Source of the DNA: Larimichthys crocea
Lineage: Eukaryota > Chordata > Actinopteri > Sciaenidae
Direction: 5' to 3'
DNA: 64,000 nt
Assembly (NCBI RefSeq): GCF_000972845.2
Contig: NC_040022.1
Location: 1,585,511-1,649,510 of the forward strand
This document shows positions 46,867 through 57,775 of this stretch, piece by piece (the first letter of the stretch is position 1; each line of letters starts with the position of its first letter). Position numbers and translations under genes: made by a program. The notes beneath the pieces were generated by a model. The model was not told the origin of the DNA and did not search any database. It saw nothing but the letters and a program-made list of their open reading frames with translations.

Positions 46867-48558
46867 CTACTGACCTGTATGGATTTTCATGTGCTTTTTC
46901 AAGGATCTCATGTAGCAGTATCTTTTCTCACACATGTTGCAAGCATGCGGTCTTACATCTGTGTGTGTTGCCATATGGTATTTCAATTGTGACAGATAAA
47001 TGAATCTTTTCCCACAGATCTTGCAAAGGTGTGGCCTTTCATCACCGTGGGCACCTCTAATGTGGACTTTCAAAGTATCACTCCCTGTGAAACTTTTCCC
47101 ACATGTTGTACAAATATATGATTTCTCATCTTTGTGGGTAGCTCTTATGTGGACTTTCAAATGGCTTCTTGTTGTAAAAGCTTTCCCACATGTTGTACAA
47201 GGATACGTCATCTCACCTGTGTGTAGTTTTGTGTGATTATGCAATGTTGACTGGAGGTTAAACGCTTTCCCACATGTTGTGCAAGTATATGGTTTCTCAT
47301 CTGTGTGGGTAGCTCTTATGTGGACTTTCAAATGGCTTCTTGTTGTAAAAGCTTTTCCACATGTTGTACAAAGATACGGCCTTTCGCCTGTGTGTAGTTT
47401 CGTGTGATTATGCAATGTTGCCTTCAGGTTAAACGCTTTCCCACATGTTGTACATATATACGGTTTTTCACCTGTGTGAATTCTCTGATGCATTTTCAAT
47501 GATGATATGCTTATGAAACTTTTCCCACATGTTGAGCAGATATACGGCTTCTCACCTGTGTGTAGTTTTGTGTGATTATACAATGCTGACTGGAGCCTAA
47601 ACGCTTTCCCACATGTTGTACATATATACGGCTTCTCACCTGTATGAATTCTCTGATGCATTTTCCGTGATGACATGCTAATGAAACTTTTCCCACATGT
47701 TGTGCAGATGTATGGCTTCTCACCTGTGTGACTTTTCACATGTTTATACAATGATGACTTGTGCTTAAAATCCTTACCACAAATGTTACATTTGAAAACA
47801 TGTTTACTTTGGTGAGCATTACTGGCAGCCCCTGACAAGTTAGGGTTGCAGACGATGTTACTCTGACTTCTGTTTTCATGTTGTTGATTGTTTTGTTCTG
47901 TCTCTGCATCTCTAGTAGAGTCTTCACGCTTGTATCCTTTCTGATCTTGGCTCTCAGCTGTATAAAAGTTGTTCAACAGCAGCTGGTGGTCACTTTCAGG
48001 TTCTGGTTCAACATGGTCCCTTTCCTCATCAGTAGGAGTCACCACAAAGGTATCAGCCTCCACCTTCATCACAACCTCCTCTCCCTCCTGACTGGTGCAG
48101 AGCTCCTCCTGTTCCTCTTTAATCTGTAGAGGCTCTGGGTCCTCTTGGTCCAGACTGGAGCTCCTCTCCTGGTTACAGAGCTGCTGGTCAGTGAGAACCT
48201 CCTCCTCTTCCTCCTCACAGACATGTTGCTGTTGGAGATCTGGAGGGACAGAGAGCAAAAGGAATATGATACTACTGTGATGGTGAAGAGGAAATGCAGA
48301 CATGCGACTAAATTAGTAGCAGTAACGTTACTGATGTATCTAACAACTGTGATTATAAATGATTAACTAGTAAAAGTTTTACTCACCTATCCTGTGTAAC
48401 TTTATTTCAGGTTTGCAAACGATATCCAGCAGTTTGCGCTGACGATAGATCTCTTCTTCGTACTCGACGATAGTTTTTTGAAAAACTCCAAATATTTCTT
48501 CAGCAGCAGCAGTTAGTCGCTCGTTGACAAACTGTCTCAAACAGTCAACTGAAGACAT
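46867..48558 (-). CDS. C2H2 zinc-finger protein B, 11 fingers, 2 exons
   Basis: Exon 1 is 48387-48558 (172 nt) and exon 2 is 46867-48239, with a 147-bp GT-AG intron: 514 aa. Exon 1 encodes a 57-residue helical N-terminal domain ([31 protein letters not shown]). An acidic linker follows ([33 protein letters not shown]), then eleven C2H2 fingers with TGEKP-type linkers. Fingers 2-3 and 4-5 are similar pairs, as are 5-6 and 7-8, showing two-finger duplication. The last finger (HACNMCEKRY) and the end HTGQ are family hallmarks. An alternative start in the intron ([11 protein letters not shown]) is a read-through of the acceptor and should not be used. Likely a DNA-binding nuclear repressor; no KRAB box. 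Target unknown. Confidence 0.9.
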
Positions 48559-48735
48559 TGTCGCTTAATTACAGATTAAATAATTAACTGTGTCACCGCT
48601 ACAATACCGTCTTCCACTTCATTCAATAACGTTACGTGCACAGAGCTAACGCTGCTAACGGCTGTAGTGTTTACTTCCGCTGGATGTCACACTGTTAAGT
48701 TCCGACGGTGGATGTGCGGAAGCTTCTTTAATTCC
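48559..48735 (-). promoter_or_regulatory. Shared promoter region of the zinc-finger genes
   Basis: About 170 bp upstream of the start codon is nearly identical in B, C (51148-51324), E (57776-57952), F (60334-60510) and G (63855-63999, cut by the window end). D has it split by a hAT element. It holds GCGGAAGT (ETS-type, - strand), TAACGTTACGTGCAC and CpGs, in an AT-rich neighbourhood. The promoter role is inferred from its position and constancy. Confidence 0.5.
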
Positions 48736-49159
48736 GCTTTCAGTTGATGGTGTTTGATTGTTGTGTTTAATATCATTAGTGAATCTAGTAAAGTTTCAAG
48801 AATAAACAGTATAAGTAACAGTATTTAGACTTATTTTGCACTAAATCTGCTAAATACTCTGTTTTTATTTATTTTTTGCAGCCTCGATTAATGTTTTAAT
48901 TATTCAATTAAATTTATTATAATTATTATCTCTGCATCTCTCTCTTCACTCTAGAAATGATCTATTTTATGCTTAGTTTGCTCATCACATATAAACAAAG
49001 TATTATGAGTAGACAGCTATTTTTTTTTTCTCTTGCTGAAGCTACAGTCACCTATTCAATTCCAGTGAACCAACAACCTTTTAATGAATACATCTATTCC
49101 AATCAGAAGAGACAAGTGAATGAAGTAAAGATGACTGTTTATTATAAAACTCTCTGACC

Positions 49160-49370
49160 TAATTCAAATATCATTTGACTCTGGTTACACTGTGCTCTCT
49201 TAGAACAAACATCAAACATATATAGCCACAAGTACAGTTAAAAAACAAGACTAAGGACTTGCAAGGTAAACGTAGCCATAAACATAAACAAGAACAGCAA
49301 AAGCTATGCACATGTAAAAAGGTAAATACATACATACACACACACACACACACATATATATTTATTTATT
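49160..49370. repeat. Dispersed repeat family R1, copy 3, with (CA)n
   Basis: ACAAACATCAAACATATATA, AAGTACAGTTAAAAA, GTAGCCATAAACATAAAC and AAAAAGGTAAATACATAC match copies 1 and 2. It ends in a CA run (49333-49352). It is inserted between genes B and C. Confidence 0.6.
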
Positions 49371-49881
49371 TTTAAATTTGATTTAATCAATCAAGCACAG
49401 TGAGGTAGTGTACAGTATAAAATTGCAAAATCAAGGTACATTCACATGCAATGGTCTTGTATTTTGTGTTTGTATTCATTTACAGCCAGCCATTGGATAC
49501 ACACAGTGTTTACCTAGAACCATTCAATTACAGGAAACCAACAAGTTTTTAATAAATAAATCTGTTTCAATCAGAAGAGACAAATAGCTTCTGCACAAGT
49601 GTATTTCATTTAGTTGATGAACACATGTTTACAGGAGTGTGTATATTAATCCTCGAGTGTTTCTTAAAGAATGTGAATTGAGTAAAACTTTTCCTAAATC
49701 TGCTGCAATTATGTGGCTCCTCACTTCAGTGAGTTCTTCTGTTCTGACCACGAACCACCAGAACTGAACTGTCTCCCACATGGTTTACCTGCAATTTAAA
49801 GATCTCACCAGTGTTGGTTCATCTCATGCACTGTAAAGTCACCACTATGTGTGAAAGCTCCCATGTTTTGCAGATTAACGG

Positions 49882-51147
49882 CTATTGACCTGTATGGGTT
49901 TTCATGTGTTTCCTCAAGTCTGCCCTGTGGCAGTATCTTTTCTCACACATGTTGCAAGCGTGCGGCTTCTCACCAGTGTGGATGCGACTAATGTGGACTT
50001 TCAAGGTACCACTCTGCCTGAAGGCTTTCCCACACAATGTACAAATATATGGCTTCTCACCTGTGTGAATTCTCTGATGCGTTCTCAATGTTGACATGTC
50101 AGTGAATCTTTTCCCGCAGATCTTGCAAAGGTACGGCCTCTCACCAGTGTGGGCACATCTAATGTGGACTGTCAAAGAACAACTCTGTGTGAAAGCTTTC
50201 CCACATGTTCTGCAAATATATGGCTTCTCACCAGTGTGGGCACCTCTAATGTGGACTGTCAAAGAACAACTCTGTGTGAAAGCTTTCCCACATGTTCTGC
50301 AAATATACGGCTTCTCACCTGTGTGCATTCTTATGTGTTTCAGAAATCCTGACTCATTCTTACAATCCTTCCCACAAGTGTTACATTTGAAAGGCTGGCT
50401 GTAAATATTACTGTCAGCCCCTGACAAGTTAGGGTTGCAGACGATGTTACTCTGACTTCTGTTTTCATATTGTTGATCGTTTTGTTCTGTCTCTGCATCT
50501 CTAGTAGAGTCTTCATGCTCGTATCCTTTCTGATCTTGGCTCTCAGCTGTATAAAAGTTGTTCAACAGCAGCTGGTGGTCACTTTCAGGTTCTGGTTCAA
50601 CATGGTCCCTTTCCTCATCAGTAGGAGTCACCACAAAGGTATCAGCCTTCACCTTCATCACAACCTCCTCTCCCTCCTGACTGGTGCAGAGCTCCTCCTG
50701 TTCCTCTTTAATCTGTAGAGGCTCTGGGTCCTCTTGGTCCAGACTGGAGCTCCTCTCCTGGTTACAGAGCTGCTGGTCAGTGAGAACCTCCTCCTCTTCC
50801 TCCTCACAGACATGTTGCTGTTGGAGATCTGGAGGGACAGAGAGCAAAAGGAATATGATACTACTGTGATGGTGAAGAGGAAATGCAGACATGCGACTAA
50901 ATTAGTAGCAGTAACGTTACTGATGTATCTAACAACTGTGATTATAAATGATTAACTAGTAAAAGTTTTACTCACCTATCCTGTGTAACTTTATTTCAGG
51001 TTTGCAAACGATATCCAGCAGTTTGCGCTGACGATAGATCTCTTCTTCGTACTCGACGATAGTTTTTTGAAAAACTCCAAATATTTCTTCAGCAGCAGCA
51101 GTTAGTCGCTCGTTGACAAACTGTCTCAAACAGTCAACTGAAGACAT
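49882..51147 (-). CDS. C2H2 zinc-finger protein C, 6 fingers, 2 exons
   Basis: Exon 1 is 50976-51147 and exon 2 is 49882-50828: 372 aa. Exon 1, intron and linker are almost identical to gene B. Finger 1 has Cys where the core Phe is expected (GKDCKNES). Fingers 2 and 3 (TCGKAFTQSCSLTVHIR) are nearly identical, indicating a very recent single-finger duplication. Finger 6 (HACNMCEKRYCH) is the family C-terminal finger and the end is HTGQ. This is the shortest intact array with a normal end. Presumed nuclear DNA-binding factor; target unknown. Confidence 0.9.
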
Positions 51148-51529
51148 TGTCGCTTAATTACAGATTAAATAATTAACTGTGTCACCGCTACAATACCGTC
51201 TTCCACTTCATTCAATAACGTTACGTGCACAGAGCTAACGCTGCTAACGGCTGTAGTGTTTACTTCCGCTGGATGTCACACTGTTAAGTTCCGACGGTGG
51301 ATGTGCAGAAGCTTTTCTTTCCGCTTGTAGGGCATGGTATTTATTGTTTGAATCAATGCATCTATTTCAATCAGAAGTGAATGGAGTAAAGATGATTGTT
51401 TATTATATAACCCACTGACTCAATTTAAATATCATTTTGATTAATTCATCCTTTCTGGACCATCACACTTGAGAACTTTAGCAAGTGAACATGTAAGTGT
51501 TATTTTTAAGTACTGTGTTGATCACAGAG

Positions 51530-52080
51530 CTGCATATTAGAAGTACTCAAAAAAGTACACAACATTTATACTTTGTAAATATTTATTTCAGTGTATGTGT
51601 ACATATATCAAGAAACCTTTCAAAAGTTCTGATAATTCAATTTAGCTTTAAAATAAGGCACAGTGAGGTAGTATACAGAATAAAATAGCAAAAAGAAGGT
51701 ACATTTACATTCAACAGGACTTCTCATGTGGCCATATAAAATAGTGTTGGCATTCACCTCACATGTCTGACTTGGAAACTTTACATTAGGGTATTTACAT
51801 TCCAACTTTGTTGATACCATTTTACATTCAGGAACATAGATATAGTTTCTGTACAAACATATTTCTTTCAGTTTGTGAACATGTCTCTACAGGAGTGTGT
51901 ATATTGATCCTCAGGTGTTTTTTAAAAGAATGTGATTTGAGTAAAACTTTTCCCAAAACTGCTGTAATTATGTAGCTCCTCACTTCTGTGAATTCTTCTG
52001 TTCCGACCACGAACCACCGGAACTGAACTGTCTCCCACACGTTTTGCAAATACAAAGTGTCTCATCTGCAACTTATACTA
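51530..52080 (-). repeat. Duplicated 3' flank with vestigial zinc fingers
   Basis: Downstream of gene D and upstream of gene C. Near-identical copies lie at 58158-58708 and 60716-61266, with diverged ones near 46260-46600 and 43640-43860. On the - strand it still reads like decayed fingers (GKVLLKSHSFKKHLRIN, following a Cys-x-Phe-like segment), so the ancestral array extended further. It is not coding now. Confidence 0.6.
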
Positions 52081-52181
52081 TTTGCCAAATATTTCAATAG
52101 TCTCTCACCAGTGTTGGTTCTTCTCATGGACTGTGAAGTCACCACTATGTGTGACAACTCTTGTGTTTTGCAAGATCACAG

Positions 52182-54551
52182 CTATTGACCTGTATGGATT
52201 TTCATGTGTACTTTTAAGTCTTTCCTGTAGGAGTATCTTTTCTCACACATGCTGCAGGCATATGGCTTCTTACCTGTGTGAGTTTCTGTATGTGCTTTCA
52301 GTTGTGATAGAACAGTGAATGTTTTACCACAGATCTTGCAAAGGTACGGCTTCTCACCAGTGTGAATCCATCTAATGTGGACTTTCAAGGTACCTCTCTG
52401 TGCAAACGCTTTTCCACATACTGTGCAAGTATGCGGCTTCTCACCGGTGTGTGTTTTTGTATGTGCTTTTAGTTGTGACGGAACAGCGAATCCTTTCCCA
52501 CAGATCTTGCAAAGGTACGGCCTCTCACCATTGTGAATCCATCTAATGTGTCTACTCAAATTAGCACTCTGTGCAAACGCTTTTCCACATACTGTGCAAG
52601 TATGCGGCTTCTCACCGGTGTGTGTTTTTGTATGTGCTTTTAGTTGTGACGGAACAGCGAATCCTTTCCCACAGATCTTGCAAAGGTACGGCCTCTCACC
52701 AGTGTGAATCCATCTAATGTGTCTTCTCAAATTAGCACTCTGTGCAAACGCTTTTCCACATACTGTGCAAGTATGCGGCTTCTCACCGGTGTGTGTTTTT
52801 GTATGTGCTTTTAGTTGTGACGGAACAGCGAATCCTTTCCCACAGATCTTGCAAAGGTACGGCCTCTCACCATTGTGAATCCATCTAATGTGTCTTCTCA
52901 AATTAGCACTCTGTGCAAACGCTTTTCCACATACTGTGCAAGTATGCGGCTTCTCACCGGTGTGTGTTTTTGTATGTGCTTTTAGTTGTGACGGAACAGC
53001 GAATCCTTTCCCACAGATCTTGCAAAGGTACGGCCTCTCACCATTGTGAATCCATCTAATGTGTCTACTCAAATTAGCACTCTGTGCAAACGCTTTTCCA
53101 CATACTGTGCAAGTATGCGGCTTCTCACTGGTGTGTGTTTTTGTATGTGCTTTTAGTTGTGACGGAACAGCGAATCCTTTCCCACAGATCTTGCAAAGGT
53201 ACGGCCTCTCACCAGTGTGAATCCATCTAATGTGTCTTCTCAAATTAGCACTCTGTGCAAACGCTTTTCCACATACTGTGCAAGTATGCGGCTTCTCACC
53301 GGTGTGTGTTTTTGTATGTGCTTTTAGTTGTGACGGAACAGCGAATCCTTTCCCACAGATCTTGCAAAGGTACGGCCTCTCACCATTGTGAATCCATCTA
53401 ATGTGTCTTCTCAAGGTAGCACTATGTGCAAATGCTTTCCCACATACTGTGCAAGTATGCGGCTTCTCACAGGTGTGAATTCTCGAGTGTTTATTCAATG
53501 TTGACTGTAAATTAAAAGCTTTCCCACATGTTGTACATGTATACGGCTTTTCACCTGTGTGAATTCTTTGATGCACAGTAAATGAGTTAATTCTATTAAA
53601 GCTTTTCCCGCAAGTTTTACAACTATACGGCTTCTCACCTGTGTGCATTCTCTGATGGATTTTCAATAAGTCAATTCTACTAAACGTTTTATCGCAGGTT
53701 TTGCAAATATACGGCTTCTCACCTGTGTGCATTCTCATGTGGTTCAGAAGTACTGACTTATACTTATAATCCTTTCCACAAGTGTTACATTTAAAAGACG
53801 GTTTGTCAATATTACTGTCAGCCCCTGACAAGTTAGGGTTGCAGACGATGTTACTCTGACTTCTGTTTTCATGTTGTTGATCGTTTTGTTCTGACTCTGC
53901 ATCTCTAGTAGAGTCTTCATGCTCGTATCCTTTCTGATCTTGGCTCTCAGCTGTATAAAAGTTGTTCAACAGCAGCTGGTGGTCACTTTCAGGTTCTGGT
54001 TCAACATGGTCCCTTTCCTCATCAGTAGGAGTCACCACAAAGGTATCAGCCTCCACCTTCATCACAACCTCCTCTCCCTCCTGACTGGTGCAGAGCTCCT
54101 CCTGTTCCTCTTTAATCTGTAGAGGCTCTGGGTCCTCTTGGTCCAGACTGGAGCTCCTCTCCTGGTTACAGAGCTGCTGGTCAGTGAGAACCTCCTCCTC
54201 TTCCTCCTCACAGACATGTTGCTGTTGGAGATCTGGAGGGACAGAGAGCAAAAGGAATATGATACTACTGTGATGGTGAAGAGGAAATGCAGACATGCGA
54301 CTAAATTAGTAGCAGTAACGTTACTGATGTATCTAACAACTGTGATTATAAATGATTAACTAGTAAAAGTTTTACTCACCTATCCTGTGTAACTTTATTT
54401 CAGGTTTGCAAACGATATCCAGCAGTTTGCGCTGACGATAGATCTCTTCTTCGTACTCGACGATAGTTTTTTGAAAAACTCCAAATATTTCTTCAGCAGC
54501 AGCAGTTAGTCGCTCGTTGACAAACTGTCTCAAACAGTCAACTGAAGACAT
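52182..54551 (-). CDS. C2H2 zinc-finger protein D, 19 fingers with tandem finger pairs
   Basis: Exon 1 is 54380-54551 and exon 2 is 52182-54232: 740 aa. After the shared N-terminal domain and linker come 19 fingers. Fingers 5-18 are seven tandem copies of a two-finger unit (57 residues, 171 bp; about 52270-53465), and copies in fingers 5-16 are almost identical. Finger type 1 is [17 protein letters not shown] (H-x4-H; contact residues Q, A, N, R at -1, 2, 3, 6). Type 2 is [16 protein letters not shown] (V, S, Q, A). Such an array would be expected to read a DNA motif with a period of about 6 bp. Linkers HTCEKP and HTSEKP deviate from HTGEKP. The last finger is the family type. A hAT insertion lies 117 bp upstream of the start. 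Confidence 0.9.
52270..53465 (-). repeat. 171-bp coding tandem repeat (two-finger unit x7) in gene D
   Basis: Seven units of 171 bp, the outer ones more diverged. Differences among the inner units are only a few bases (for example LRRH or LSRH, HNGERP or HTGERP), which shows recent unequal crossover or conversion. Confidence 0.9.
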
Positions 54552-54727
54552 TGTCGCTTAATTACAGATTAAATAATTAACTGTGTCACCGCTACAATAC
54601 CGTCTTCCACTTCATTCAATAACGTTACGTGCACAGAGCTAACGCTGCTAACGGCTGTAGTGTTTACTAGTGATGGCAGCGCGACGCTGAAGCTTCAAAC
54701 CCTGGACTACAATTCCATAGAAGCACT

Positions 54728-55492
54728 TCTTCTTCTCTGGTGTTTTACGGCAGTCGGCATCCTTATAGTTACATATACGGCCCTCTTCTGGACTTTACTT
54801 CTTTACTACTTCATTTTCTTTTCTTTTTATTAACCCAGTTAAAACAAGATATCCCAGTATGATTTTCCTCCCTTCTCTACATTTCCCACATTCTATTATA
54901 CTTTTGAAACTTTTCTCCACTGCTCCTGTCCTCCGCAACCCTGCCATCATCTCTTCCCTCTCCCTTTCATATCTCTGACAATCAACCATCACATGCTCCA
55001 CTGTCTCTCTCTCTCCACAGCTACATAGACCAGTTGGATGTTTCCCTACTATATATTGAGTGTGCTATTTAATCTACTGTGCCCTATTCTTAGTCTGCTC
55101 ATTGTCACCTGTTCCACTCTGATACCTCCACAACACCCCACCTCACCTACTTCATCTTGTAGTTTATATAAATGTCTCCCCTTTTCCTGGATTTTCCAAT
55201 ATTGTTTCCATTGATTAATTTTTTCTTTCCATATTAAACTTTCCCCTTCTGCTTTTGATAATTTTACTTTCATGTCCACCTCTTCTTTCTTTGCTGCCTC
55301 CTTTGCCATTTGATCTGCTTTTTCATTTCCTTGTATTCCTAAATGGGCTGGTACCCACATGAATGTTATTTCCCTCCCCTGCTGTGCCAATCTGGATGTT
55401 CTCAACATTATTTCATATAATATTTCCTGATGTGTTTTTGCTGTTCTGTTTTTAATGCTTAAGAGTGATGAGACTGAATCACTACATATGAT
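54728..55492 (-). mobile_element. I-clade-like LINE 3' fragment nested in the hAT element
   Basis: A perfect 15-bp target duplication TTCCATAGAAGCACT at 54713-54727 and 55493-55507 flanks it. On the - strand it encodes an RNase H domain (ICSDSVSSLLSIKN; MWVPAHLGIQGNEKADQMA), then MSRLRIGHSRLN and the VDC-x-YEREREEMM tail, then a 3' UTR ending in GAAGAAGA. It is 5'-truncated. It is the same family as 22762-23815, and its uninterrupted structure proves that copy's nested insertion. Confidence 0.9.
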
Positions 55493-55734
55493 TTCCATAG
55501 AAGCACTGCTTCGAAGCTTGTTTTCGTGAGAAAAAAAAAACACGTGACATATGACGTCCGAAGCAGAAACTGCTTCGTTGCCAGAATGAATCACCTGACT
55601 GGTTCGCGGTCCAATCAGGTGATTCAGTGGCACTGCCTCGTCTCAAATCTGACAGGTGACAGGTTGAGACAGTCTTGAATTTGAGCGCCTTCAACATTTT
55701 ATAAAAAATTGTATGCACACCAGACTCATCAGTT

Positions 55735-55842
55735 CCTTGTGAGCGAGTGTTTTCAAAATGTGCAGAAATTGTGAGCAAAAAAATAAACTGACTCAATCCA
55801 AAGACTGTTGAAAAAAGTATGTATCTCACTAAAAATCTTTGA
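55735..55842 (+). pseudogene. hAT transposase C-terminal (hATC) fragment
   Basis: The frame reads CERVFSKCAEIVSKKIN, an in-frame stop, then LNPKTVEKSMYLTKN. This is the hAT dimerisation-domain signature. The remaining transposase is absent, so the element cannot move itself. Confidence 0.8.
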
Positions 55843-56328
55843 CTGTCCCCCATCCTACATAATCACCCTCTGCCATAGTTACACAAGCACACCTATGTCA
55901 TAGGTTTACCACCTAAACCCATGTCATATTTTTCCAGCGCTTTCCTCAATAACACAATACACACGTTCAAGGTCCCATTGATCTTTATTTGTGAACAGAA
56001 CATAATAATCAGTGTACGTGTGCATGTTTGTAAATAAACTTCCTGTCCTCCAACTAGCCTAATTTGACTGCAGCCTGGCACCTTGCTAGGAGAGGTCACC
56101 ATAACTGAAGCTTCGAGTAATGAACCCATTTTTGAAACAATTGGCTCAACTGGTTCAGTGCTTCACAAAAGCTTCATTTACCCATTACTAGTGTTTACTT
56201 CTGCTGGATGTCACACTGTTAAGTTCCGACAGTGGATGTGCGGAAGCATATTAAAGTTCCGCTTTCAGTTGCTTGTATTTCATTGGTGTGTTTAATAGCA
56301 TTAGTGAATATAGTAAAATTTAAGAATA

Positions 56329-56329
<1 letters not shown>

Positions 56330-56372
<43 letters not shown>
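56330..56372. repeat. (TCTA)n microsatellite
   Basis: About eleven TCTA units between genes D and E. It corresponds in position to the tract near copy A1. Confidence 0.9.
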
Positions 56373-56374
<2 letters not shown>

Positions 56375-56503
56375 TTCTAGTAGACCAACAAGCTTTTAAT
56401 GAATACATCTATTTCAATCAGAAGTGAATGAAGTAGAATATGATTGTTTATTATGTAGTTTAAATATAATTTCATTTAATCCATCCTTTCTGGATTGTGA
56501 CAT

Positions 56504-57775
56504 TCAAAACTTTAGCAAGCAACTCTTCCTTTGATTGTGCACTTTCAAATTACTGCTCTTTGTGAAAGCTTTCCCACATGTACAAATATACGGTTTCTCG
56601 CCTGTGTGAATTCTCTGATGCATTTTCAATGCTGACATGTCAGTGAATCTTTTCCCACAGGTGTTGCAAAGGTACGGCCTCTCACCAGTGTGAGTGCTTC
56701 TAATGTGGATTTTCAAATGTATCATCTGTATGAAACCTTTCCCACATGTCGTGCAGATATACGGCCTCTCACCTGTGTGTAGCTTCATGTGATTATCCAA
56801 TGTTGACTGGAACTTAAATGCTTTCCCACATGTTGTGCATGTATACAGTTTATCACCTGTGTGTATTCTTTGATGTCGTGTCAATGTTTGCATCTTACCA
56901 AATCTTTTCCCACAGGTGTTGCAAATATACAATTTATCACCTGTGTGAATTTTCGCATGTTTATACAATGATGACCTGTGCTTAAAATCCTTACCACAAA
57001 TGTCACATTTGAAAACATGTTTACTTTGGTGAGCATTACTGTCAGCCCCTGACAAGTTATGGTTGCAGACGATGTTACTCTGACTTCTGTTTTCATGTTG
57101 TTTATTGTTTTGTTCTGTCTCTGCATCTCTAGTAGAGTCTTCACGCTTGTATCCTTTCTGATCTTGGCTCTCAGCTGCATAAAAGTTGTTCAACAGCAGC
57201 TGGTGGTCACTTTCAGGTTCTGGTTCAACATGGTCCCTTTCCTCATCAGTAGGAGTCACCACAAAGGTATCAGCCTCCACCTTCATCACAACCTCCTCTC
57301 CCTCCTGACTGGTGCAGAGCTCCTCCTGTTCCTCTTTAATCTGTAGAGGCTCTGGGTCCTCTTGGTCCAGACTGGAGCTCCTCTCCTGGTTACAGAGCTG
57401 CTGGTCAGTGAGAACCTCCTCCTCTTCCTCCTCACAGACATGTTGCTGTTGGAGATCTGGAGGGACAGAGAGCAAAAGGAATATGATACTACTGTGATGG
57501 TGAAGAGGAAATGCAGACATGCGACTAAATTAGTAGCAGTAACGTTACTGATGTATCTAACAACTGTGATTATAAATGATTAACTAGTAAAAGTTTTACT
57601 CACCTATCCTGTGTAACTTTATTTCAGGTTTGCAAACGATATCCAGCAGTTTGCGCTGACGATAGATCTCTTCTTCGTACTCGACGATAGTTTTTTGAAA
57701 AACTCCAAATATTTCTTCAGCAGCAGCAGTTAGTCGCTCGTTGACAAACTGTCTCAAACAGTCAACTGAAGACAT
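56504..57775 (-). CDS. C2H2 zinc-finger protein E, 5 fingers plus a broken sixth
   Basis: Exon 1 is 57604-57775 and exon 2 is 56504-57456: 374 aa. The N-terminal half matches the other genes. Five complete fingers are followed by a sixth that has lost one residue between its cysteines (YICTCGKAF instead of C-x2-C) and leaves the family sequence after LKVH, ending NQRKSCLLKF. The usual last finger and HTGQ end are missing, so the array is 3'-truncated. Two linkers are TGDKL rather than TGEKP. The frame is otherwise open; it may still make a protein, or be an early pseudogene. Confidence 0.8.

Larger units (their letters stand above)
54668..56190 (+). mobile_element. hAT transposon remnant (1523 bp) in gene D upstream region
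   Basis: Flanked by the 8-bp target duplication GTGTTTAC at 54660-54667 and 56191-56198. Terminal inverted repeats TAGTGATGG and CCATTACTA have one mismatch. The other zinc-finger copies have the same site uninterrupted. It keeps the C-terminal end of a hAT transposase at 55735-55842 and is itself invaded by a LINE (54728-55492). It sits in the shared promoter region, between the GCGGAAGT motif and exon 1 of gene D. Confidence 0.92.

Noticed and set aside
47000..47236. Plus-strand open frames across the zinc-finger exons
   Set aside because: They are antisense shadows of the repeated finger code and recur in every copy without any independent signal.
48240..48303. [11 protein letters not shown] as the start of the zinc-finger proteins
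   Set aside because: This lies in the 147-bp intron just before the CCTCCAG acceptor. Exon 1 with a good donor and a matching phase gives the real N-terminus. The same applies to the MPQTLASAQ start in gene G.
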